This document shows positions 33,817-46,000 of a DNA stretch of 64,000 bases, in pieces (the first letter of the stretch is position 1; every line of letters begins with the position of its first letter). Location: the NCBI RefSeq assembly GCF_036324505.1, contig NC_086352.1:12378001-12442000 (forward strand), written 5' to 3'. This DNA comes from Eleginops maclovinus (lineage: Eukaryota > Chordata > Actinopteri > Perciformes > Eleginopidae). The translations under genes were made by a program, and so were the position numbers. The notes under the pieces were generated by a model, which was given only the letters and a program-made list of their open reading frames with translations, searched no databases and was not told the origin of the DNA.

Positions 33817-34164
33817 CCTTGCAGTGATGATGCCGAAGTTTTTGGATGTAAGACTCCACAGTTGAATGTTGTTTACGAAGCCGGACTGACACCATTTGTA
33901 AGCCTCCAAGCTTTTGTACGCTCTGAGGGAGTCTCCTGAGTACACTGATGGAAAGCTTACAAGATAGCTGTGGATGTCTGCGTAGCGCAAGTCGGGTACA
34001 TCGTCTTCAGAGCAGGAGGTTATGCTCTTGAAAAGCACACCGGGTGAATTATATGGGTCGCTTATATTTAATCTCTCTAATTTTGTACTATAAAGCCGAA
34101 TTTCACTTGAATTAAAATGAGAAGTATACTCGCTCGGTAAGAAAACACTGGCACCGGTGGTCAT
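33817..34164 (-). CDS. first exon of transposon accessory gene (SWIM/YqaJ-type N terminus)
   Basis: The start is ATG 34164..34162 (MTTGASVFLPSEYTSHFNSS) and it runs open for 116 codons to a strong donor, GCAAGG|gtaagt. LRAYKSLEAYKWCQSGFVNN and SKNFGIITARV resemble the segment before the SWIM zinc finger in fish transposon proteins that carry a C-terminal YqaJ nuclease. No second exon is found in the element, so the gene is truncated. It is on the same strand as greb1. Family recognition is by memory. Confidence 0.65.
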
Positions 34165-34891
34165 GTTGACTGCCAAAATGGTGGCTCCCAACCAAAAGTC
34201 ACGTGACCGCAGGAGCTCTATTAGAGAAATATATTTACAAATATACAATTGTAACACATTTCCAATACATCAGTTTCCTGTTGCAACAACTATGTAGAAA
34301 AATGCACATGCATTTTATTGTGTTACATAATATCAAGGTAAATTAAAATAGTTCATATTTTTTGTAGCCAACATGTCTTGACTAATTCTTTATTATTTGA
34401 CATGTATTTATTGTATTTATTTTTGAAAGCTTTTGAGCTGTATTTTGAATATAAGTTAAGGCTTTGGGTCAAATATGTACTGTATAACACACTTTAAATA
34501 AAATAACAGATAAAAAGACCAGGTAGAAATGATCTATAGCTTTGAAATAGTTACACATTCGAGAAACATGTTACTCTTGTACAACTAGTTAAAACATTAA
34601 CCCTAGTTATAGGGATAACAATGCTGGATAAAACGGATTCCCAAGTATGGCGATGAAGATAAACATGAACAAAGTGTGAATGACACATACGTAGGCTACC
34701 AATTATTCCCCAGCACAACAACTGCATTTAACAACACAATTATGCAGCGCCATAGTTCTTGCTCATTCAAAAAACGTTTGTTTTCCTGCATCAGCAACAA
34801 CTGAACACACAGTGAAGGGTTACCGTGCTCTATCTGCAGAAAAAACTACGGTAAAACCAACAATGCACAAACAACATTAAAAAGGACTTAC

Positions 34892-35060
34892 CTCTACAAC
34901 CAAGCGGGAGAGGCAGAGTAACTATTATTCATGAAAAGCCTGTAAATTGATCCAAAGTGCCGTCACCATGTCTTCGGCGCGAGACCTACAGCCGGACTGG
35001 GTGTCGCGCGTGTCATCACCTCTGATCCTCAGAGAGTAAAGGTCCCTCCCCCATTCTCAC
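34892..35060 (-). other. greb1: greb1 non-coding first exon (probable)
   Basis: The minus strand has a consensus donor, GTAGAG|gtaagtcc, at 34892/34891, next to the only CpG-rich island-like stretch upstream of the gene (ccggactgggtgtcgcgcgt). A short upstream frame of 14 codons starts at 34969. The 5' limit is a guess. Confidence 0.5.
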
Positions 35061-35160
35061 AAAAAATGGTATGATCCGAGCGGCGGATGGCCATTCTACT
35101 GCGTTTTCCCAGTTTCTCTCTTCAAAGGTATGTCGTATCGTAAATCATGCCACATGTAGC
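35061..35160 (-). promoter_or_regulatory. greb1: greb1 promoter region (probable)
   Basis: G+C- and CpG-rich DNA (gagcggcggatggcc) just upstream of the putative first exon. No TATA box or perfect palindromic estrogen response element was seen. Confidence 0.35.
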
Positions 35161-37464
35161 GAATAATACATGTGGAAAGTCATTTAACCCAACTCTGGAT
35201 GTAAATATATCGCCAATATATCGAATAATTAAGGCTAGTCAGTCAATCGAGTCAATGGTCTTCTATGACCTTACAGGTTAACTAAGCCTATATACCACGT
35301 GTTTCAAGCTTCCTCACAAAACATGTAAAACGTATTTTTGACATATGGCTTGTGACAAAGTCTGGCCATCCCGAAAAGGTATCATCTCACAACAAAGAAG
35401 TAAATAAAACAAGACCGTGGGAGATGCAACTTCAATCAGGGCAAACAGTCCAACAATCTTATGTAACATTGAATTCCCTCAGATTTAGGCTACAGTAGAC
35501 ATGAGTCTACTATTGTTTCTATTAAATATAGATTTTGAAGAGGGATCAAGCTACATTTTTTGCATAGCTTCTAACATACAATGTATGTTTATGTATTTAA
35601 ATATCAATGTCACTTTTATATGTTTTAATATTTTGTGATTATACAACAATTCAAACTAATTCGATGAATAGTCGAAGAATACATTTTTGTGTTAGTTTGT
35701 ATTCTGTACAACATTGCACAGCCTTGGTTAGGGTTAATAAGAAATAACTCCATTAAAAATATGTTAGTGGCTAGCAAATCATCTTAATTGTTGTCAAAAA
35801 TAACAAAAACTAAAAACATTGTGACTTCAAAAAAAAAAAGGCCTAAATCAGAATGTTTTATGCTCATTTACAGACTACTGTCGCCCTCTACTGGACACAA
35901 CGTAGAATTACATTGTGAAGGTAGAGGAGAGGGATGATTGCAACTTTTAAAATATACCTTTGTTAGGCAGCACTATATACGTTGCCCCAGATATAGTCTA
36001 ATTCCTGTAAATAGATGGCATATTACGTCCTTTTCTGAGTAGAAGAGATTTTGTCCAACATACACCCCCTCTCTTTCCAACAACATGGGCAGAAGTAAGA
36101 ATAATAAGTGAGTATGCCACAGTCTCAATGGAGGGATCCCACCTTTGTAGCAGCACAAAGGTTTATTTCTCATTCAGCACCTCCCTTCTCTCCCAGGCAA
36201 TCTGTCATGCTGATGGGATGAGATACAGACCCCCCTACCCCCTGTACTTAATGTTCCTGAGGCCAGAGCGGACCAACAGACAGACAGGTGAGTACGTAAG
36301 GGACACTTAAGCCGTAATACCCAAGTTTTGCATGTCAAGTTGGTAGAAATGCACAATGAAAAATTGCCTTTTCTGTTTTGTTATCCCTGAAGAGTGCAGG
36401 GCAATTAGTGTTTGACGTAGGATGCTGAAGAAATGACTGATGCATTATATAGAATTTTTTTTTTATTGCTTGCCTAAAGATGCACATTTGATTATTCCAA
36501 AATCTCAGGTGCCATATTAAGTCTTAGTGCTACCAACAACCAAATTCTACAAAATACAAAAAGACAATGACAAACTGATCAGTGATTTAGTTATTTGAGA
36601 ATAATCTGATCTTGGATTTATTTGTCTGCACCTGTGTGAGATTAACATCTTTTTTAGTTCACACATAATAAGGGATGCACTGGCAACACACCTATGGTTT
36701 TATTTGTGCTGTATTATTGGCATCCTTGTATTCTGTACTTTGGATGCTGCAGTCTTTGGGAGTTTTAACACATCACATTTACTTTCAAGATACTTTTGAT
36801 GAAGAGTTTTTTTTTAGATTTGTCCATGTTTTATGTCTGGCAACATTTCACTCACCAGTTTATTGCTGAGACTTCAGGATGCAACAGCTTTGCAGGAGAA
36901 CGTTTTGCAGTTTTATATAATAGGCCAAGAAACATAAGAAGTCAGTCAATCATATTATTTTTGTAGAGTAACTGAGATCATACCCAACATCATATTCTGT
37001 ATCATAATTATTCTCTAATGATAATGCTGAGTAAATCCATCAGCAGATTAGATGGTTCTTCCATCTGAAATAAGTCATATTGTAGTTTTATTCATGATAC
37101 ATACACTAATGTGTTTGTTGTTAAGACCTCTTAAGGCTTTTATTCCAAAGTGATACCTACATCTATATGCAGAGGATATTTATAATAGCCACAACAGTTT
37201 TCCAATGTGGTCCTCCCTCCTAATTACAGCTTACATTTTGTCACTGGGAATCTCATACTTCATCCTTTGCGCTGCCCCAACTGGGCAGTGCCAATCTGTA
37301 CAGTGGCATAGCCATGCCACGCCAACACAACATCCCCTGATGGGAGAACAGGTGTTGGACAGGGTCCAGTGGAGCAGAGCGGAGTGGGCTGCCATGATAT
37401 ATCAGATGAACCGGCCAGCACCGTCTCCTCTGGCCCGAGGGAGGGGGACCCAGCCATTTATTAA
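35161..37464. other. gene-free region upstream of greb1
   Basis: A+T-rich DNA without a recognised gene. It holds a CTCF-like motif at 35882-35894 and one exon-like segment at 36197-36287 (see findings). Confidence 0.6.
35882..35894 (-). promoter_or_regulatory. CTCF-like motif upstream of greb1
   Basis: The minus strand reads CCAGTAGAGGGCG, close to the CTCF core. It lies about 0.9 kb upstream of the putative greb1 first exon. Confidence 0.4.
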
Positions 37465-37474
37465 GTGTGTGTGT

Positions 37475-37505
<31 letters not shown>

Positions 37506-37508
37506 GGG
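37465..37508 (+). repeat. (GT)n followed by 20 consecutive G
   Basis: GT dinucleotides at 37465-37488 run into an unbroken G-run at 37489-37508. Confidence 0.97.
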
Positions 37509-40500
37509 TGTTGTACGCAGAGGTTCTGTGAGGGCAGCAGCAGTACGACAATGAGCCCGAATAAAACTGATTGGGACCCAAAGACCCAACAGGGAGGCAG
37601 GCTAATCTGGGAAATCCCTGAACAAAAACTGTACACTTTAGCTTGAAGCAATTGCAAATTGTACAACCCACAGAGGGCATACTGTTTTGGCATCATGTAG
37701 CAGGACATAAGGCATACATATGACAATAAATTAGAACACAGCATTGGGTTTGCATAGGTCTTTTTATCATTTTGATTAATTAAAGAATAAATATATCTGC
37801 CAGAATTGCATAAACAGAGCAGGGGTCACCCATCTATTATCTGTCACCTTTACTTGCTTTTTTTCTTGCATTATATCTAAATGAATGTATCCTATCCTTT
37901 TTTAAGGTGGCCCTAAAACAAGTCCCAAGACACATTTCTGTTTCCTGACTCAGACCTTAAGAAAATGGTTTATTGGGCTTTTGATGACACTTTCTTAAGT
38001 CCCTTTACTGCTAATTTTACAGCCAATATGACACTTGGTATGATGATTTGCTCAGTCGCTGTGGAGCCATATTGGCCTAGGCAAGGCTTGTAGTTCCTGT
38101 TAATGGGTTGAATATAATATTTTATGTCCCGTTGCTATAGCCACGGTGCTTAACTTGTGATGTAAAAATAGTCAGGCCCATTCATTTTAGTATAAATACT
38201 TCACTTCGCTTCAAGACACAGACTGAGCTGTATGTAAAACATGTCTATTTGAATGTGCCCCGGCAGAGGGAAAAGGTATTGCTACTTTACACATAATGAC
38301 GGCCCAGGTCATTTGGCGGAGAATAATGGAGGCTCCGCTGTTAAGCATATCACTCTCATTAGGTTTTTACACACTGGTCCAACCTAACTGGAGATGCACT
38401 TGTTTGAACGCACACACACACATGCATGCATTCACATAAAGAGTGCACCCACACAGGCACACAAACACACACACGCATACCATCTCCAAAGTCATTAAAT
38501 CCCTTTGAAAAGAGGCCTCATTTGAGAGAAGCAATATAATTTTTAATCATTTTATTACCAAAAGAGTATTTAACAAGTGGGTAATGAAACGCCAAAGGCA
38601 GGTTAGCTGAGTTTAACCTTCATAGAGGAAGCCATGTATCACATGCTGCCCCGAGGCATGGTGGGACAGAAATGTCATCCTCCATTATCCACCATACCTG
38701 AAGTGTGGCGTTGCGCGGCTGGCAGGCAGGCGTCTCGCTCTGCAAGGCGAGGCTGACGGGAAATTAGGGGAATTCAATTAATGGACATTTTTTACGCACC
38801 AGGGATAGGGCAAAGCTGCACACACACACCTTAATGCGAGATGCACACACATCGTAACAAATGTAACACACTTCTGAATACATGCACGCAGACCTTAAAG
38901 CATATCCTACACATCTCACACTGTGTGGGGCTACTGACGGAACAGGAGAGCAGGAGGAACACATGTTCTTCCCCTGGTTAACAATCACTCTCTTTCTTTA
39001 GCTCTCTTTTTATACCTTGACTAGATAGTTGTTTCGGTTGAATCCCCTTTTCTCTCTCTATCTCTCTTTTTGATGTGATAGTATAGCGGGGCAGCTCCTC
39101 TAGTTTCCCTCAGCAGGTCAATTAAGGGGAAAATTAGCCAGAGGGGGACACTCTCAGTCTGTCACCATAAAGGAACCATACCTCCCTACCTGCCTACCTG
39201 CCTGCCAATTGCTCTTATAATATACCGTTAAAATGCCCTGCAGTGTAAGTGCGAGTCTGACCATGTTTGTGTGTGAGACGAAGCAGAGAGCGGGAGTCAG
39301 GTAGAATAGTGGAAAGGGAGGGGTTGAATCACACAGTATATGTACCTGTTAGCGAGTGAAAAAAAGTGCTATTTCCAGAAAAGCAATCGCCAAGTCCTTA
39401 AGGGAGGGGGAATACACCAGCCACCTCTGATAGCACCAAATACAGGCCCATACATTACGTCTTTCAATTTCTTTGACACGCAGGAATAATTTATGGCTGA
39501 TAACAAAAATACTCTATTTTCAATAACAAGCTTCCGCGGTACTTAGAGGGACTGGCCCCCAAAGTTAATTGAAAAGTGTCCTGGCGCTCATTTGCATAAG
39601 AAACACATTTAAAGGTGAAAAATTATAAATAAATATGCGGCCACCTGTGAAATATGGCTTTTGGCCTGCTGGTCATTTATAACTTTGCCTTTAATTACGT
39701 GACAGGCTGTGGTTCTGCAGCTGTAATGAGAGGCTGGAGTGATGGAGAGGAGTGTGTGAGAGACAGAGGGCTATAGGTCATTTAGTGTAGGAACAGACAA
39801 ACATGCATGCACACGCACACAGATGGACGGACCAGAAGCAGGTGAAAAGATATTGTAAATGACACAAACACACACACAAATGTACACACACACAAAAGTT
39901 GACAGTCTATCACATACCTACATAATAACTATACACTGATTTTTATTGTGAATAGTGAGTGAAATTTGAGTTATGGATAATTTGGCCTTCAAATCCCTTC
40001 AATCTAAATCAGTGACAACATTTTTTGTTCCCCAAGACATCTGACAGTTGTTTTGTTTTTCATTGTTTTTTATATATATATATAAAAAACACAATAAAGC
40101 GTAGAAAAAAGTTTAAAAAAAGAAAGAAAACCCCATCTCATTACCAGTCAATGCCCCCACCCGTTGCTGGGAAGATGTGATCCCTTGTTGAATATTTATT
40201 ACACAATTTGTTACACTGTATTATATTCATCCTCATTTCCTCAGTTTAAAAAAATACTTTAAATATAGGCTTCTATGTGATTTACTGAATTACTGCATTT
40301 TGAGTTACTTTTAAATATCAAACTGCCCTTGATATGTTATTTTTGTTGAAGCATTGCAAATTTGCAGCAGACAAATAGGCAGCATCATACAGACAGGTTA
40401 TGAGAGGAGTCAGGCAGAGAGACAGCCAGGTAAGCATTACAGAACATCAGACGGTAGTTAGACAAAAGACTGGGTGGATATGCGGCGTGTGGCACTTCTG

Positions 40501-41124
40501 TCCCAGTCTCTCCTCCTCCCTCCCTCCTCCCTCCCTCCTTCTCTTTTATGCATAAAGAAAACAGCTTGCATTGCCCTGCAGGTACTACCAGAGCGCTGTG
40601 CCGCCACGCACCGCTTTCACTTTCACCTTCACACCTTCTCTGCGGTCACTTCCCGGTAGAGCTTGCGTCGTAGCAGCGGCGCTTCCTGGGGTGTTCTTTC
40701 CCTCTCTCCTCATCTCCTTTTTTAACCCCTTTTCTCCATCTCTGAATAGCAGTAGGGAAGGAGGGAGGGAGGGGGGGGAGGGAGAGAGGGAGGCACAAGC
40801 ATACCCCGGCCCGGCTCACTAAGTCCTATTAAAAGTAGAAGAAGGAAATATTTCACCATTTCACCCCCCAGAAATATTACAAGATAGACAAGCAAGCGGG
40901 GGCTAATCCCTGGGATGAAATTAGCAGCGGAGGGGTTAGCGGCAGGATGTAGGGATGATAGAGAGGGGGGGTGGGGTGGGTAGCTGAGCCCAGCTAGAGG
41001 CAACTCGTCCACAGGGATAATTACAAGATGCTCCCGGGATCTGTCTGTCTGTCTGTCGGCTATGCTGGGCCGGCCTTCATTTTTGATGGCTCTATTTTCA
41101 ACAAGGGGGACTAGTTCTCGCTCT

Positions 41125-41126
<2 letters not shown>
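37509..41126. other. gene-free region with possible conserved non-coding blocks
   Basis: No exon recognised. It holds short AC patches, a homeobox/POU-motif-rich block (39520-39735), polypyrimidine/polypurine stretches (40505-40545 and 40755-40795) and a short (CTGT)n at 41039-41058. Confidence 0.6.
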
Positions 41127-41171
<45 letters not shown>

Positions 41172-41340
41172 TGCCCTTTCTTTCTGTGTCTCCAGTGCTT
41201 CAGATACATAGTAAAAGCTATTAAAATTGAAATTGTTCTAGGGGCAGTGAGCGAACAGGGAAGAGAAGCGACACACTCAACCCCCATGACAGACTGTTTT
41301 AATAATGGGTGGAGTGTGTGTGTGTGTGTGTTTGTGTGTG
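41127..41340 (+). repeat. two (GT)n arrays
   Basis: GT at 41127-41168 and 41313-41340, separated by about 145 bp of unique sequence. Confidence 0.95.
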
Positions 41341-41744
41341 AGAGTGCGGGTGTGGGAAGTGAGCCTATGTCCAAACTCGGAGGCCCGGTGTGAATATATT
41401 TCTTCTTATTTTAAGCTGCACTCGCCTCTTACACAATGTAAGCAGGTTGCTTAACTTCAGAATCATGTGGTTGAACAGCCACATGGAAAATAAACTTATT
41501 CTGTTATGTGTTTAATGCAAGACTTCCTGTACTTAAAATTACAATTATAAAGAACTAATATTCTAAATAGTTTAAGCAATAATAGTGAAATAGCAGCCTG
41601 TTTTAATTTCCCTACATTACAGGTATAAATGAGCAAGTGTCCCCCTCTTTCTCTGGTCAGTGGTGGGAGGTGAGCATGGCAGCAGAAAGCTTTGACCAGC
41701 ACACTGACCCCTCTCTAGGGATACAATGACTTTGAAAGAGCTGG

Positions 41745-41876
<132 letters not shown>

Positions 41877-42539
41877 AAATGAAGAATGGAATGGGCTAAC
41901 TCGTTCATCACTTTAACAAATATAAGGCTATTGTAGGAGCCTGCAAAATAGAAGACAAAAGCTAAAGCAGTTGCACTTTAGCCAAACTCTGCATTCACTC
42001 AGCTGTTCCCTCACCGTGCAAAACACACACAAGCCCGCACACAGTCACAAGATCTATATTCATAAGCAGTATGGTGCATGCCTCAAATGTTATCGGATAC
42101 AACTTATCTTTGAAAACTTTCCTCTAACGTAATTTATAATAAATATAACCGCCCATATGTTGCTGCAAATGTGAAGGTAACAGTACCATACTAAAGTAAG
42201 TGACTTCATTGCATTATTTTCTTGTGAGTAGTGCTTTAGTTTCATCAGCCAACCCACTGAACAGACTGAGTATACCTCTTTAGAGAAATTGGCCTTTTTT
42301 AATGTATTCACCTTTATATATAAATATTGAGTGCACTTTTGTTGACACTACTCAAACATCACAGTCATTACTCCTCTCGAGCATTTTGTAGAGTCTAAAA
42401 CAGTTTCTTTTAAACCAGCAAATAGGAGTTTTAGATTTGAGTTGAAGCTGAGGGGATCATCCTCTGAGGACCTGTAGATGGCGCTCTATACCAGGAAATA
42501 TGGCCGGACTTTGATGGAATGTGGTCCGTAGCGCAGGAT

Positions 42540-42541
<2 letters not shown>

Positions 42542-42570
<29 letters not shown>
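42542..42570 (+). repeat. (GT)n microsatellite
   Basis: GT dinucleotides followed by a GA-rich stretch to about 42660. Confidence 0.95.
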
Positions 42571-42576
<6 letters not shown>

Positions 42577-45271
42577 CGAGAGGGAGAAATGGAAAAATAG
42601 AGCAAGAAAGATGGAAAGTTTGTGTGTTAGAGAGAGAAAGAAAAAAGGGAAAGAGAGAGGGGGGTGTACAGTACCTGATGTTACAGAATAGTCTAATGAC
42701 CGTCCTTCTTTGTCTTTGAGGTGGCAGACAGAGTCATCCAGCACATTCAGCACCAGAATAGCTACAGAACAACCACGCATAAAGTGAAGTTATAAACAAA
42801 AAAGAGCACACTAGATCATCGAGACAGGCAGAGGTAGGATGACATTTTCCCTCTGATAACTGCAACCTCACATAATTCACAGATTCATACAAATTCCTGG
42901 TCTGGAAGCTCCTGTGGGTTCAATTACTTTGGAACAGTATTATTTTGTTCCTAAACTTCTATTTAGTATGTGCAGTTAAACGGATCCAGCTGAATAGGCT
43001 ATGTATCACTTAAACGGGTTTACATCCTAAATCACGGCCTAGATACAAACAATTACACACACAGAATTTAGTGGTACATTTAGAGCTTAGGGTTAAAAAG
43101 CAAGAAGGTCACATAGTGTTTGATATTTCCAAGTAATCAGAATTAATTTGTTTTATTAAAGCCCTATCAGCATGTCATTACCACCATTTTCCCCTCCAAT
43201 TTAAACAGTTTATTAAATAAGAAATTCTGAATTGTTCTACAGGAACTGCTACGATGAGAAGAACACAGGACAGGTGGTGTATTTGTCTTGTGGTGTCACT
43301 ACGTCTAACGGTGTGATTAGTAAATTCAGTCAAGGTCAGGTGAGTAATTGGCCTGGTGGATGCAAGCAGCTGTGTCACATTTTGTTACACGAAGTTACAT
43401 TGTAATTACTCTGTAATTATAGAAAAAAAAGAAAGTGGCAAAATAACTGCTGTGTTAGTCATACTGAAAGTAATGTGATGTCTGCACTGTCTTAATTATT
43501 TGTCACGTTGAGTCACAGAAATGCATTTGATTTCTTGACATTAATTATTAAAGATTGTTAAGACAAATTACACAATGGCATATCACAAGCTATTTGCTCA
43601 TTAAAATAATTCACAATTGTTTAAATCATTAAAACATATAATGTTATTCATTGAGTAACACACATGTCATATATTTTTTAACCAGCTACTGAATGATGAT
43701 GTTTCAGGACTCTGATTATAATTGTGTGTGGGCAATGACATTCATCTGACTGGGATTCCAGTCTTAAAATAGTGTTACAGATGTGACCAAATAACGTGCA
43801 AGGGGCTGCGATCTTGACATATGCATGTATTAATAGCATGCATTCCCCAAATGCAGAAAAATTGAAATGAAAAAATTGAATTTTAAAATGCAAGGATGAT
43901 CAAATAAATGAATGTAATCACAAGAAATAATATTCAACTACATTATGAACAAGTACATCTGTTTTTTTAGCTGACTCTGTCTTTATTGAATGTCATTTAA
44001 ATCAAATGATTAAACGTCTGGATGGTAATCTATGCACAGATTGTTAAAAAAAACAACTCGAAAAACATTCAATGCTAGATATCTTGATCAAACTGGATTT
44101 TTAGAATTGCTCCACATTTGGCTTGGATAAAACCTACATATGCAGAAATTATAGATGTTAGACTTCGTCTTTTAAGAATTTAGTTGCTGATTAAAAAATG
44201 CAGAACACTTTTGGAACATATGCTGTCTTACTGCCGACAGTACAGTGATCATGTAATATGGCTGCAGATGCATGATCGCAAAATGTCCTACTCTGCACTG
44301 AATATAAAAAAAGATGCCCTTGAAAATGACTCAGCCTTTCTGAATGGATGTTTTCTGTACTTTTACTTATTTAATGGAACCTTCCTTAGGTTTTGTGTTT
44401 TGTAACAGTGGTAGTAGGTAAAGCAGTAGGGGTTTTAGGACATATAACAGAAAAACCTGTCTTCCTTCTTTTTGTAAATTGTGTTTAAAAGCATTCAAAA
44501 TATTTTTGCAATATTCCTTTTATAGGAAAACAATTCAGATGTTGTTTCAATGTATGCCTTATTATGATATTTATAATATTACACACAGCTGCTATTGTTC
44601 CTGTGATGATGTGTGTGTCCACAACATATTCTCTTAAAAGGTATTGGGAAAATTTAGCATTTTAATCTTTCATTCTTGTATGGTAACTTATTTCATTTAC
44701 CGCCTCCAGGGAGGTCAGAGGGAAAGGTTAAATATGAAATGGCAGCCATGGGAACCTTGGAGGGTCCAGTTTATTGCTCAAGGACACTACAGCAGCTTGC
44801 TCAGAACACAGCAGGGAAATTGCCTTAAAATAAAAACCCCTGTGTGTGTGGAAACAGCATCAACTGCCAAGACACATTTGTAAAAATCCCGTTATACACA
44901 CAATAAATATCTTAAAAAAGTTATGGCGCATAGACACATCATTTGCTGATACTTATTGTGTTTTAAATGACATGTTTTTCCTCAACCGACATGCTGCATA
45001 TGTGCTTAAATTTGCTCGTCTTTTCTGCACAACCAGACTTGGGGTCAAAAAGGCATTGATGTCATTTATTTAAAAACTGTTGGATATAATATTTTTCTCC
45101 TCACACACATCATATAAATAGTGCGCATGTCACCAAAAATATGTTGTAATTTTAGTTTCCTTCATCTTGTTTATAGTTCGAAATAGGCTTTGACTTGACC
45201 ATCATCACCTTCATACCCCCTCAAGGTGTCTCTCACTTACAAGGGCGTGCATATGCACACTCACACGCATG

Positions 45272-45274
<3 letters not shown>

Positions 45275-45324
<50 letters not shown>
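45275..45324 (+). repeat. (AC)n microsatellite
   Basis: A pure AC array of 50 bp after gcatgcacg. Confidence 0.97.
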
Positions 45325-45325
<1 letters not shown>

Positions 45326-45568
45326 GGCTCTTTAGCACTCACAATTTTAATGTTTCGCATGTCCCACTCAGCGGTGTATGAAAATAAAGACATCACCCTT
45401 GACAAAGAGTTGCTAATGTTACGAGTCTGCTTTCTGCTTTCTTTCAAGTTTTCGGAATTAAATTATTTTTCTCAACGCGGCTTTAGAAAAAATACGGGAA
45501 ATTAATTTATTTTCATACAAGAATACGTGTTGGGAATTAACTCCATTTGCTGTTATTGATATCATTAT

Positions 45569-45594
45569 TATTAGTAGTAGTAGTAGTAGTAGTA
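45569..45594 (+). repeat. (TAG)n microsatellite
   Basis: A trinucleotide array, the only one noted in the window. Confidence 0.95.
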
Positions 45595-46000
45595 TAAGTA
45601 GTTGTATTATTATTAGTAGTACTGTATTGCAATAAGGATTATTAGATGTATTTCAGATGTAAAAAAAACAAGTTAGTTTGGTGATACATATTGGATTTTA
45701 AGATTAAACTAAAATTAAGAAACTGAAAATGATGTATACCATTACATAATAATAGAGACGAGACTGTTTTAAATTATATATCATTTATTTGTATCAGCTG
45801 TGTTGTCTAATAGCATTTTTATTTAATCTCATTTGGTTAGTAGGATTTTAAAATACATTTTTATATAAGATGTTTTAAATGTGTTCTGTCATATATCTTA
45901 GAATAATATGATAAACAAAATCTCAATGATACATGAATAGATGCGTGCTGCTGCACACTCTTCCTCTTTCTCTACGCCCTGACTTTGTTGTGTGCGTAAT

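Larger units (their letters stand above)
32951..34219 (+). mobile_element. ISL2EU-like DNA transposon, internally deleted
   Basis: The left end AGAGCTCCTGC... and right end ...GCAGGAGCTCT are inverted repeats, continuing inward with a shared GGTCACGTGAC and CATTTTGGCAGTCA. An AT dinucleotide flanks both ends (32949-32950 and 34220-34221), a likely 2-bp target duplication. Inside are two convergent genes, a THAP-domain gene (plus) and the first exon of a second gene (minus) resembling the N terminus of SWIM/YqaJ-type proteins. ISL2EU elements are known to combine a THAP-bearing protein with a YqaJ-type protein. At 1.27 kb it lacks the central exons, so it is non-autonomous. Superfamily is assigned from memory of protein style. 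Confidence 0.75.

Noticed and set aside
37253..37744. 163-codon minus-strand frame
   Set aside because: Its middle is a Pro/His-Thr translation of the C-run and AC array; the rest has no homology I recognise.
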